Source: Paulownia fortunei
Taxonomy: Eukaryota > Streptophyta > Magnoliopsida > Lamiales > Paulowniaceae
Direction of reading: 5' to 3'
Assembly: GCA_019321725.1 (NCBI GenBank)
Contig: CM033120.1
Coordinates: 11,860,716 to 11,924,715 of the forward strand
Length of the DNA stretch: 64,000 bases
Below the pieces are notes generated by a model that worked only from the letters and a program-made list of their open reading frames with translations, was not told the DNA's origin and did not search any database. Shown here one piece after another: positions 44,743 through 56,580 of the stretch. Position 1 is the stretch's first letter. Each line of letters opens with the position of its first letter. The position numbers and the translations under genes are program-made.

Positions 44743-45078
44743 TGTTGATTGATGTCCAATGCTGTAAAGAACACTTCTTTTTCTGTGAGAAAGAGTGATG
44801 ATGGATATGTACTTGGGAATCAATCAAGAAGAGTCCCAGATTTTTAACTGATACGAGGGCCGGGGCTAAGGGCTCTTTTCCCTTAATTACCCATTAAATG
44901 GAAGTATTCTTTAAAAAAAAGGCATAAGAAAGGAGCCAGTTAGGGGGGTGGGGTGGTGGGTGGGCAGGCAATGTTCTTGACTTTTTCTCTGTTTTTGCCT
45001 TTCATCAACTTTTCATATGCCATTGATTTCCAACTAAAAGAGTGGGCTTTGAGTTATTGCATGTACTAACATTTATTA

Positions 45079-45204
45079 GTAGAAAATGAGGATTTAATGT
45101 GTGTAAAAATGGATATAATGCTACTTTACACTACAATAATTGTAGAAAATGAGGTTACAATGTGTGTTAAAATGAATATAATGCTACTTTAGAGTACAAT
45201 AATT
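45079..45204. repeat. tandem duplication, 63-bp period
   Basis: Two copies of a unit beginning gtagaaaatgagg and ending actacaataatt/agtacaataatt, with a few substitutions. Confidence 0.9.
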
Positions 45205-47774
45205 GAGTATTTTTTTGAATTCTTGAGGTCTACCTTAGTAATGTCTGTTTATTTATTCTTTATTCTCCAAACTTATAAATGACATTAGGGAAAAAAAAAA
45301 ATAGGGGACTTTTGCAGACAATTGCCTAAGATCAAGAATAAAACCATGTGAATTGAATTGGATCTAGTATAGTTTTTAGCAAAGTACAACCTTTTTTTGA
45401 CCTTTATGGTACCTCTCTAGAACCTCTTTCTATGTTTTTCGCAACTTGTTAAGCACCATGCACAAAGGCCACTCCCCTCGAGAAATTCTCTTTAATTTTT
45501 TCTAGACTCCTTCACCTTCATACACACACAATTGGTGGAGAAAATCTCTCTTTTCCCTTGGGGAGAAAAGAAATCAAGAATGCAAATGTTCTTAGAAGAA
45601 GATCCTGGGTAGCCCCTTGTTTATCCCTATAATTCTTAGGAGCTTTTGAGTTTTGAGATCTAAGTTAGTGGAGAAAGGTCGTGTTTATCCATACGGCCCC
45701 ATGCATACGCACTTCGTGTTGAATAGTTGCAGTGATGGGCCAAAAATAAATATTAGAGGATGGATGAGATTTATTTTTTCTTAAAAATAGTAGATAAAAG
45801 TTTGTTTTTAATTTTATAGAGAATAACATTTTTAATTTATTAATTTTATATATAATTTATATTAACTTAAAAATTTAATGAAGTTGAGAAGGCGAAATCT
45901 CCGATTCTGAATAATTATGATTTTATGAAACATGTCCCAAAATCAACTTGGAAAAATCATTCATTCCTCAAAATCGTAAAAGTTATATGGAACGTCAACT
46001 GAGATCAAAACCCTATCAGCAATCAGGCTTGGCAAAAGCTATAATAATTATGAGCTACAATTTTTAACCCCAATTAATTCTCTTTCTTTTTTCTTTTTTC
46101 TTTTTTCTTTTCCATTTTCTTTTATGTCTATTGTGCTAGCCTAAAACTTAAGCACAATACTTATAAAAAAAGAAGTGAAAACTACTTTGTGATTTTGTTT
46201 TGCAAATAAGAACTAAGAAAAATTGTTGAATATTTCTTAGGACTAACTTTAGGATAGTTGTACTTTTAGGTGTCCAACCAAAACAAGAGTTGATTAAATT
46301 TTTATTTTTTTTTGGAGTTCTCAAACAGAGCATATAGTTCTAATTTACTTTTTTTTTTAAAGACATCTTAGAAACTCTTTTAGTTTGACTATTTAAATTA
46401 CTGCATTACCCTTGTTAATTGACAAGAAAAATATAAAACTTATAAGCTCTTGGGCAGTTTATATTATCCAGTAATTAATAATTTGTTTTGGAAAGAAAGA
46501 TATAATATCATTAGTATTTGACATTGCTCGCATGGGTTTGGTTGGATTCTTAATAGTCAAATTGACCTGCATTCAAGAGAACGTTAGGTTTGTTGGGTGA
46601 TCCCAATTAAAATTTTCCGATAGTTAAATTAGATCGATATTAAAAAAAAAAAAAATTAAATACGAACAAATATAAAAGGAATATCAAAAGTCTCATTACC
46701 CGTTTACTATAACAAGTGAAAGGTATTTATATACAATAGTTATATAGAGAGTACGTGATCAGGTGGGTATATATATCTCATAATATTGAATTTCCTTGTA
46801 AAACTTGTAATATTATCAATTATTTTACAATTTGAGTTGAAACTCGATCCGAATAAATGTACGCGGATCGTGACCTGCCGAGTAATATAACATCCCACCT
46901 TATAAGTTTGAAAATCAACTTATAAGCTCTAAAAGGTAGTGAATAGTTCTGATTTTAAACGAAATACTCTATGAATCTTCAATTGTTCTTGCACATTTGC
47001 AAAAAACCTACATATTTTAATTAAAAAAAAGTAAAAGGAATAATTTTCTTTTGGCTGCCCTGGAAGCCAATCTGAGCCATGTTTGGATCCAAACAATGTC
47101 TTAGATCCAACGGATATTAATGTAGCATTTTTTTTTGTCTTTTCATTTTTTCGGCCAGAACATAAATGTAGAAATAGTATTAGTTAGTGTTCATAAAGAC
47201 CGAAAATTTGTGGGCCTGCTTGACAACTCATTCTTTATAATTTTATGATCATTTTTTTATTTATTTTTTATTTTTTTATTTGTTTTATTTATGTTTTGTT
47301 GTCATTTCAAAAATTCATACATAGATAATCACAACTAATCATCTAAATTAAAATTTTAGTATATTAAAAATTTGGTATGCCAAAATAGAAACGAATTCGA
47401 TTATTATCAAATTCTTTTTTTGGTATTACGATTCGGTATTTCAGTAACTGTTTTTTTTTAAATAAGAATTATTCAAAATATTGAATATTAAAATCATAAT
47501 TATATTTTGCAGTTTTTTATTTTTCATTTGGTAAGTTAAAAAATAAAAATTAGTATAAAAATAAATAATAAATATAAAACATATGCATAAAATTAAATAT
47601 AAAAATAATAATTTAGTATTCAGCACGGTTCGATAAATCGAGACCAAAGAAGATCGATTTTTTATTAAAATCAAAATTGAATACGGAATTAATTTTTTTT
47701 ATTTAATTTCGACACATATCTAATTTTTTATTTCAATTCGATTAACAAAATATGAAAGACCCTTAGGTTATATT

Positions 47775-47945
47775 TGCATGGAAGATTTGAATTTGAAAAA
47801 ATAATTTTAAATGACTTTCTTTAAAATTAATTTGAAATTAACTATAATAATTTTAAAAATAATTTAAAATATGAGTTTAAAAATTTAAAATTTATTATCA
47901 AAATAAATTTAATTAATTTATTATTATAAGTTTAAATTTTTTATA
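47775..47945. mobile_element. AT-rich MITE-like element just upstream of the FAP3-like gene
   Basis: Begins gatttgaatttgaaaaaa and ends in ataagtttaaatttttt, with the same kind of sequence as the elements at 24.19 and 53.81 kb. It ends about 165 bases before the FAP3-like start codon. Confidence 0.5.
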
Positions 47946-48110
47946 TAAATGTTCCGAAATCATCGGATTCTGAAACCCACCTAATCCACTGTAGAATTGT
48001 CGCAAGTGCTGCTGCAATCAGTTCTTTGGAGTGTTGTACAAATTTAGTATATTTTTTAATGCAATTGGGATTTGGGAACTCCAAGTGGCTGACAGTCTCA
48101 CTCTCTGAAA

Positions 48111-50732
48111 ATGGCTTCAACAGTAGCAATATCCTCACTTCTTCCCCATTCATCACTCACCAAAGGCAAAGCCTCTGATGTAAACCCCAGAATCTGCTTT
48201 CTTGTAAAAGCTCCAAACAAGCCACTGTCACTACCCAAGTACAGCGAGCAACCATTTCCTTGTCATGTCTGCATCAAGAGGAATGCTGGGCTTCACAACC
48301 ATCTCTCACCACCAAAATCTGCTTCATCTTCTTCAGGTGAAAACACCAGCCACTCAACAATTCTTTAAGAAATTGATCTGTTAGACTATGGAATTTTCTT
48401 CTCCAATCAAGATGCGGTAGTAAGTAAAGAATGTGGATTTTGTTGTTGATTAGAATTCATACTTTGTCTGAATGTGTGTTTGGTAGGTGAATACTGCGTA
48501 TTTTACCCCTTTTAGCTTCTTTAATTATGATATCTGAGCTTTCTGTAGATGGGCATTTTCTGCAGTAGCCATCAGAATTTGGATGATTGACCACTTTAGT
48601 CTAATATTGTTGAAAGGTGTGAGTAAATTGAACGAGAAGAAAGAAAGAAGAAAAACTGGGAATGCAAAAATAAATTAAAAACAGTGAAAAATGAAGAACA
48701 ACAACATAAATGAGGACATAATGAGAAAATATTCAGGTGTAGCCAATGAGGCCTTGTCCGAGTGGTAAAGATTGAGGCCGCAAGACTCAATAAGTATATG
48801 GTTTTTGGTTCAATCCCATCACATATGGTATTTGATAAAACTCCACCATACCTCTTTCTATAGGCAACAATCCCGGAAGCTAGTTAGAACGTTGGATAAA
48901 ATCAGCCAAATGTGTAAGGACTGGAATTCATTGATTTCAAGGCAGATACCTCAAAACTGGTTGCCCAATATGGGGGGTATTTAGAATGATGAAAACTGGA
49001 ATTATTAAAGGAAGACAGATTAAATCATCCATAACTGCAATTATGAATTATTGTTGCCCACAACTTGAATGTAGGAAGTAGAGATGGAAGAGAAAGTTAG
49101 AAATAACAAGGAGGTTGTTGAATTCATTGGTGATGTTAATTACTGTAAAATCATCCTTGAATGTTTTCCAAAAGATATATAATATTGAGGTTTTCCAACT
49201 TCCTAGTTTTATTTTTGGATAAGCTAATATGCACCCTTAGATTGGCTTTTCATTTTGTACATCTACAACTTTAAGAATGAGACACAGCTTAATATTTCCT
49301 GTTCTTGCACCCAAGAGAGGTTTAGACATAACTTTGGGCCAGATTATTGGTTGCTGGAGTGATAGGAAGTCTAATTGCAGTCAACCTGATTGCTTGCTTC
49401 AGGTAAACGACATAACTCTTGTTATACTAAAAAATCAGTAGCATCACAGTGGAGCTACATCTCATCTTCTGTAAATCAGCAAAATCTTCAAATCTTAAGG
49501 CTTAGTTTTATGAAGGAATTTAAGTGTTATTGGTATCTCAATGCTTAGTGCAGGAGTATGTATACATAGGCATATAAAGAATGTAGGAGAGTCCTACTCT
49601 CTTTATATAGCACATTTACTACTCTACATTAACAGAGAATACTGAAAATTGTCTGTACAACCGCATCTTCTCTATGATTCCTTTACCATGTTCTGTATAG
49701 TGTTGTATATTATCTAATGGTATTCATGTAATGGCTTTTAGTTGTAAGTTCAGAATACACAGAAGAATCTGAGACCAAGGTGAAATTTCAAACATCATTG
49801 AGCCTTCCAGGTTGTTCTTCCTCATTATCATTGCTTGGAACTGGTCAGTTGCAGTACCATCTACTTAAATATTTACGTTGTTGCTGATAGCATCTCGATT
49901 GTTTTTGGTTATCTTTAATCCTGATGCTTCAGAGGCTATTACCTTTGTCCTTTGTAATATATTAGGATACAGGGAAAAAGTCTTTGCAATAATTGGGGTT
50001 AAAGTCTATGCTGCGGGACTATATATGAATCAGTCCGTCTTCAGTAAGTTAGATGCCTGGAAAGGACGTTCATCTGCAGAGTTACAACAGGATTCGTCAT
50101 TGTTTGATGCAATTTTCCAGGGTAATTATCTTATAGTTAAAGATGATCAAATGAGGGAGAGAGGGATTATTAAGGGATACTGATATTGATTTTATGAAGT
50201 GCAGCTCCTCTAGAGAAATCACTACATATTATTCTAGTAAGAGATGTAGATGGTAAAACATTTTGGGATGCCTTGGATGAGGCCATCTCTCCTAGAATTA
50301 CATCACCAACTCCAGTTGATGAATCTGCACTTTCGACATTCCGTAGCATCTTTCAAGGGCGGCCTCTTAAGAAAGGAACTTCCATATTTTTGACTTGGTT
50401 GGACACAACAAAAATGCTTGTGAGTATAATATCTCTATCAGTATCGCTATGCATATAATGATGAAATCCACTTCTTCATATAAAAAGGGTAGTGCGGCTT
50501 ATTATTATTTCCTTTTCTTTTCATTTCTTCTATCTCTTCTCTAATAAACTTCCCCTGCTAATTTAATACTCAGGTTTGTGTATCACCTGATGGTGTTCCT
50601 TCTTCTGTTGATGCTACAATCCAATCAAGAAATGTTACATCTGCTCTCTTTGATGTGTTTCTTGGAAGTAATCCAGTTTCCCCTTCGTTGAAAGCTTCAG
50701 CTTCTAATGGATTGGCTGCAGCACTCAAGTAA
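48111..50732 (+). CDS. FAP3: chalcone-isomerase-like fatty-acid-binding protein, plastid (FAP3 type)
   Basis: Non-catalytic member of the chalcone isomerase fold that binds fatty acids in the plastid stroma. Exons are 48111-48336, 49742-49843, 49966-50121, 50205-50419 and 50574-50732; phases close and give 285 residues. Exon 1 (1-75) is Ser/Pro/Lys-rich and poor in acidic residues, fitting a transit peptide. The core shows the family blocks [28 protein letters not shown] and [20 protein letters not shown], with a C-terminal [12 protein letters not shown]. Closest to Arabidopsis FAP3 (At1g53520) rather than FAP1 or FAP2. Intron 1 is 1.4 kb and holds a tRNA-like sequence. The stop lies 190 bases from the stop of the convergent kinase gene. 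Confidence 0.93.
48747..48840 (+). mobile_element. tRNA-like/SINE-head sequence in intron 1 of the FAP3-like gene
   Basis: A perfect-looking A box (tgtccgagtgg at 48755-48765) and B box (ggttcaatccc near 48808) are spaced 43 bases apart, as in a tRNA-Ser/Leu-type gene with a variable arm. The stems do not close into a proper tRNA, and the sequence runs on without a terminator, so a SINE head or tRNA pseudogene is more likely than a functional tRNA. Confidence 0.55.
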
Positions 50733-50922
50733 TTAAAGGCACACGGATTTTCAGTTGTTCGTTAAGTTCTAAGGTTAATTATATTCCTATAACAGAAACT
50801 ATTTCTCACTGAGTTGCTCCAGTTTCGATATGCATATTTTTATGTTGAAAGGATTGTGTATCAATCAATAGGTGTGCTCACAATGCACATTTTCCTTTTT
50901 GTTAAGAAGTTCAAGCACAATT

Positions 50923-53027
50923 TCAAGCTCCTGATATGAATTCTTCTGGTCTTATCTGCTCTAGCATCTTCAACACTTCTGCCATGGTAGGTCTCCTAGA
51001 CGGCTCTTGCTCAAGACACATCAGTGCTATACTAAATACACTGTTAATTTCACCAACCGGACAATCAATCAAACTGCTGTCGAGTACATACTCTTCTCTC
51101 TTTTCTTGGACAACTGACTTCACCTGCAACAATGTGATACCAAACCTAGTTAGTATCTGAAAAAAGATCAAAAAAGCTAGAAATGACTGTAAGATAGTAG
51201 TTTAGTCCATGACGGTGGACTATATCATTACTTTGCTTTAATAGTTCAATTAAAAACAGAAGGTAAAATCATCTCAGGGAAATACAAGTTGAAAGATTCA
51301 GAATTGTGTTATGGTTGATACAAAAAATAGTCCTTAGTATTTAGCTCTAGAAATTTCTTAGCATAAATATCAAGACAAAATTCATCTGAAAACAAGTGTC
51401 ATTGTGCATTATTGATTGCATTGATCCAACTAATAAAAGAGTCTTATTAACATTCTACTGTTTGATTGTCCAGATGTTACTGCAGTATCTGTTGTCTGCC
51501 TTTACACCATGTGAACATTATGAACCATCCATCAGAGACTTCTTTTTCCACCCTTAGGTCATTCATATCATAATTTAGGTTTAAGTTTTACCATCAATAC
51601 TTGGTGGCTGAACAGTTATCTCATTCACTTTTTATTGAAGAGAATGACACTATAAAACCTCTCCCAACTTATTCTTCTAACAATCTAGTGATAAGGACTT
51701 AAATAAAAAAATTAGCATGCAAAAGAAACTTGCAGCGAGTATTGAAACATTCATGAGTTGAAAGTTTTACCCAGGTCACCAGCTTAGTTCCTTCCTCAAT
51801 GAATGCTTCATCTGTTGGTTTCTTCCCCGTTAGAAGCTCCAGTAATACAACACCAAAGCTGTAAACATCTCCTTTAACTGTTGCTTTTCCTGTATCAAAA
51901 TATTCTGCAAGAGATCAAAAGATCATTAGATCATTTCTCAGACAACATCAGAGTTAAAAACCATCTTATGTGTCCGGAAAGCATACCAGGAGCCAAGTAT
52001 CCAAAAGTTCCAGCAACTAACGTCGAAACATGAGTTTTATCTGGTTCCATCAAGGTAGCTAGTCCAAAGTCAGACACCCGAGCCTCCAAGTTATGATCCA
52101 ACAATATGTTGCTCGACTTAATATCTCTGTGTATTATGTGAGGAATGCAATCATGATGGAGGTAGGATATCCCTCTTGCAGCTCCAACTGCTATTTTGTA
52201 TCTTGAAGGCCAATCAAGAACCATCTTATTCATTGAATTTCCTGCATCATCATAGTGCAAGACTTAGTCCTTATCGAATCATCATATCCTTCAAAATCCG
52301 CCTGAATTTTACACATTCATCTGTGCAAAACCTTTTAGAAGTTAATAACTGAATATGGTGTTATGTGAATTTTAGTATGTGGCTCTGATTTTGTCAACAG
52401 GTGAGTCTAAGTGAACTATTATCAACTTCTTAGGGAACTGAGCTTCAAGCGCATACCATGAAGCAGCGTGTGCAAACTGCCATTAGGCATTAGCTCATAG
52501 ATGAGAAGATTATACTGAGGAGCAGTGTAGTATCCATGGAGGGTTACTATATTCCGGTGCTTGATGTCCCCCATTGCCTCCAATTCTCTCTCAAAGCCAC
52601 GGTCTTGTTCTGCACTTAATCTATTCAGTCTTTTAACCGCAAAGGATATGCAATCATTGATTACCAGTTTGTAAACTGTCCCGTAGCCTCCTGATCCAAT
52701 AATGTCCTTGTTGCTTAGTTTCATTGTCTTCTTCAAGAACATACTTGGCTTTAATGATTTGATTCTTGGTGATCTAAACATTACTAGTTTCCCACCTGCT
52801 TTTCAGACATAACAAGACATTGTTGTACATAAATAAAGAGTAGATATACGCAAACGCATGTTTGAATTAGACCCAAATGAGGAAAGAAGAGAGGTACCTC
52901 TAAAACTGTCTTGAATAACCATTTGCTGCTTTCTTTTCCATCGACGATAGCAGAGAACTGCCATAATAATCTTTGAGATGACAAAAGCAACAACAGAAAT
53001 GGTGATGTAGAATGCAATGTTTCCCAT
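50923..53027 (-). CDS. receptor-like Ser/Thr kinase without ectodomain (At1g78530 type)
   Basis: Membrane-anchored protein kinase of the LRR-RLK-related group. Exons are 53027-52898, 52795-52457, 52241-51987, 51904-51771 and 51123-50923; phases close and give 352 residues, against about 355 in Arabidopsis At1g78530. A transmembrane segment (about 5-24) is followed directly by a basic stop-transfer stretch and the kinase, with no signal peptide plus LRR region. Kinase landmarks: Gly loop GSGGYGTV (77-84), Lys98 in AVKRLN, HRD (194-196) as the RD type, DFG (214-216) and [12 protein letters not shown]. All catalytic residues are intact. The gene converges on the FAP3-like gene. Confidence 0.94.
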
Positions 53028-53710
53028 TTAGTTCTGTGGCTGAACTGCAACTCCGAAAATGCCCGTCGCCAACTCTATAAACATTTATGAGAAAGAATCA
53101 AATGCAAATGGCCTGGTAGGAGATTCGAGGCATCTCAATAAATTAAGTACTTATATAGATTGGAATCAGTTTTGCATTAGAAGCTTTTGAACAACATGAA
53201 TTTAGAAAAGCAACATACAGAGTAGTTAAAGTAGGAACTCACCTTGAAAATCTCCAGCAAAGAACATCAATCCTTAAGAAGTGCAAAAATCAAACTTGGA
53301 TTCATGCCTGGACCTCAAATCAACATGTTTTTTTAACTTTTCTCACTAGCAACAAATTCAAGAACAGGAGACATTTCTATAATGGAAACACGTACCAGAT
53401 TTATAGATGTGAACTCTGAAAAAAAGCTCTGTTCTGTAGGATCTGCGGCAAGAAGAGACATAAAGATGGCTTATTTTTAAAGGGTTTTCACATTTCAATG
53501 GAGAAATGAACTAAGGCTCAGTTCATATATAGGAACTTCCAAGCAACAGATTGAAGAATTAGAAGTGGGTCTTTTTCAGGAGAAAATGTGCTCCTTTGGT
53601 TAAATGTTCATTTCACATGCATAATTTTTTGCAGTGCAGAAGGAAAAAACAGGTGCCAACTTGTGGTGTCCTTTTTTGTTGACATTATTAACTCATGAGG
53701 TTATGTGCAT
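53028..53710 (-). promoter_or_regulatory. 5' leader and promoter of the RLK gene
   Basis: Splice-like sites around 53240 and 53397 suggest a spliced leader, but they cannot be fixed by reading frame. No other feature recognised. Confidence 0.35.
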
Positions 53711-53714
53711 GTTT

Positions 53715-54690
53715 GGCTATACTTACATAGCCATATATATATAGCATTTCAGGACAATGATTAGACCTTTGATTGTCCCATGTGTTTAACAGAAACTAAA
53801 GATTGGATTTGAATTTAAAGATTTTAAAATTTTAATAATAATTTTTTGAATTTATTTAAATAATATCATAATATAATAAATTTTAAATTATTGATCTCCT
53901 ATTTTAAATTATTTTGTTGAATTTTAAAATCATATTATATGAAATTATTTGGAATTACTTCTCCAAATCGTTCAATCAAATTTAAATTATTCCATCCAAA
54001 TGCAGTTAAAATTAAAAGTGGACGATCCACAAAATCACTATTGTACACAATTCTTGAAATGAAAGGATGATTTATAGAGGGTCATCTTTTAAAGGGTAAT
54101 TCTTGAAGGATTTTGAGATAATACTAATCATAATATGATAATCATTAATTTGTGAAATTTACATATATAAATTTTATTACTCAATAATTGTGGATTGGAG
54201 GCTTGAGACCTGCCCCAACACCCCTCCCCCACCCCAAAAGAAAAACAAAACAAAAAAAAAAGCTAAGAATTTTCTTTTCAAAAGGTGATGTGATTTTCAA
54301 ACTTCACACTTATTATATTACATCCTACTTCCATCCTCATGTGACTATCTGTTAAGGTGTTAAATCAAGACCATGAAACCGTCATAATCTATCCATTCAA
54401 TCCAAATCACATTGCAATTGGTTGGGTACACTCAACCACAATACTTATGTATTATACATTATATTTTAAAATATGATAGAAATATTAGAGGTATACTAAT
54501 TAAAAATACAACATTATTTTTTATTTGAAAATTTTAAAAACAGATATAATCAGTCTTTCCTTATAGTTCATTTCAAGAGTTACACGGTCTATTGTTGTCT
54601 ATTATTTTTGAGTTATTTATATAAGTTATTATTTGATACTAAATTTTGGAATTTGTGATCAATTCTTATTATAATTTCTACTTAAAATAG
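53715..54690. repeat. segmental duplication, copy A
   Basis: Blocks align in order with 55290-56580. They are agcatttcaggacaatgat and gacctttgattgtc (53739-53778), gaaatgaaaggatgattt (54055), aattaatttgtgaaattt-type sequence (54145), ctaagaattttcttttcaaa (54263), tacatcctacttcc (54319-54332), and catttcaagagttacac plus gtctattgttgtctatta (54570-54605). An AT-rich MITE-like element (53808-54000) lies inside. Confidence 0.85.
53808..54000. mobile_element. AT-rich MITE-like element
   Basis: Begins ggatttgaatttaaag and ends in caaatttaaattattcc, inverted in relation to each other. Related to 24189-24390. It lies in segmental copy A and appears to be missing at the matching place in copy B. Confidence 0.55.
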
Positions 54691-55154
54691 ATTTAAGTGC
54701 CCTTAATATCAGATATGTGATGACAATACCATCATGTGCCTAAAACAATCATACTTTAGAATTTTTTTCTCATATTTTAATCTTGTTTATTAATTTTTCA
54801 TTAAATGTGTATTATAAATTTAATGTTAATGAAAAATGTTATTAAATACCCCTATTCTCTTTAAATGTTAAGTCTAACAAACTAACTCTAAATTTGAGGG
54901 AAAAAAATATTATTTTGCAATATTATAGATGTGAGATTATGCTTATTTAGAAAACGAAATTATTTAAAAAATATTGTTATGGTATGATTAGATTAGAGAT
55001 ATTATGATCAAATTCAAACATACAAGATCAATGCGACACATGATAACTTAAGTAAATTTTAAAATTGTTAATAATCTGATTGATATTGAAATTTAACATC
55101 TATTGAGCATATAGAACTTTACTTTAGTATATACATAATATGGAAGATAAAGCC

Positions 55155-55285
55155 TCCATTTGAATTCATGAAATTAAAGGTAAGAATTTTAAATTCATGA
55201 TAATATTTTTTTATATTATAATAAATTTTTAAATTTTAAACTATTTTTTAAATTATTATTTTGATCTTTAAATTCTTACCTCAAA
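55155..55285. mobile_element. AT-rich MITE-like element
   Basis: aaaggtaagaattttaaatt at the left and ctttaaattcttacct at the right are inverted copies. The element ends at the start of segmental copy B. Confidence 0.55.
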
Positions 55286-55289
55286 TCAA

Positions 55290-56580
55290 CATGTTGGTTT
55301 ATATTTATATAGCCATACAGCATTTCAGGACAATGATCAGACCTTTGATTGTCTGATGAAACTCTGTGGATAAGATTGCATTTAGTTCAAATGGAAATGC
55401 AAAATCTCATCTTTGTCCCTCTCCAACTCTGAAAACAGATTGCAAGAAAGATTATTTATATTAAAAGAGAGTAATGTGATGACTATTTGCACACAATTTG
55501 GCTTGAAATGAAAGGATGATTTGTAGAGAAACATCTGTCAATGTAATTATTGAAGGGTTTTGAGACAATTATAATTATTAATTTGTGAAATTTCCATAGT
55601 AGCATGTATATAAATTCCACATATCAATAATTGTGGACTGACTAAGAATTTTCTTTTCAAAAATTCAAATGATTTTCAGACTTCATACTTACTATATTAC
55701 ATCCTACTTCCAACCTCATGTGAATATGTAGTAGGGTGTTCAATTAAAACTGCAAAAACAATCTTGATCCACCTAACATAAACCATAAATGACAAGTTGG
55801 TGAGTTGATGAATTGGTCTTAACTGGAGGGAAAAATAAAACACAAAATAATAGTAAAGCATGGTTTAAGCAATGTTTTTAAAATCGGAGCGGACATGTCG
55901 ATTCAATCAGGAATCAGAGGTCAGTCCGGTCCGATTAGACCCAAAAAATTATTTGACCGGTCAACAATCGGTCAAAACCGATCAAAATCGGCCAAAATCG
56001 ATTTGACCGGTTTTCAACTTTTTTTTTATTTTAAATTTTTATAAAATATTTAAATTTGATATTTGTTATATTTATATGATTATTTAGATTTTATATTTTG
56101 TTATATATTTTTTTATGTAGTTATTTATTTATTTTATATTTAAAATGTATTGCATAATAATTAATTTATTATATTATCATTTTACATAATAAAATAAGAA
56201 TATATCATTAATTTTCATTAAACCGGTCTGACCGCCGATTGAACCGATCCGATTAATTGAACCGCTAATTGTTAACAAGACTGGTTTGATCACCGATCCG
56301 GTGGGTTTAAGTACTTTTAGAGTATAAAGAGACACTCAATTGCAATTTGTAGTTTAGGTATTATACAATATATTTTAAGTTATAATACAAATATTAATAA
56401 TATTAAATAAGAATACAAAATTACCCTTTTTTTCTGAAAAATACAGAAAGATATCATCAATTTTCCTTATACTTTCATATATTCATTTCAAGTATTACAC
56501 TGTCTATTGTTTTTATGATTATTGTATTAGTTGTTATTTGACACTATCTTTAATATTTTTTTGATCAATTATTATCAATA
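55290..56580. repeat. segmental duplication, copy B
   Basis: Partner of 53715-54690, offset by about 1.6 kb. Longer because it carries the insertion at 55875-56310. Confidence 0.85.
55875..56310. mobile_element. ccggt-rich inverted-repeat element
   Basis: The two ends are dense in ggtccgatt, gaccggtcaa and aaccgatc motifs in opposite orientation, separated by a 170-bp AT-rich centre. Such elements, with ends that read as repeated 'accggt' blocks, are common MITE-like sequences in eudicots. Absent from segmental copy A, so it inserted after the duplication. Confidence 0.7.

Larger units (their letters stand above)
44743..48110. other. intergenic DNA, X8 gene promoter to FAP3-like gene
   Basis: Contents: the X8 promoter, a G-rich run (44943-44964), a duplicated 63-bp unit (45079-45204), a CTTTTTT-type tract (46080-46125), gttcgataaatcga-type MITE-like sequence (about 47340-47720), and an AT-rich MITE-like element (47775-47945). 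No gene recognised. Confidence 0.45.

Noticed and set aside
44614..44827. Long unspliced ORF version of the X8 N-terminus
   Set aside because: It reads through the first donor into intron 1; only the 52-base exon keeps phase with the X8 domain.
48747..48840. Functional tRNA-Leu or tRNA-Ser gene
   Set aside because: Boxes match but the acceptor and anticodon stems do not pair properly.
49300..49400. Additional exon in intron 1 of the FAP3-like gene
   Set aside because: An AG...GT-bounded stretch exists there, but joining exon 1 directly to 49742 is already in phase and matches family length.
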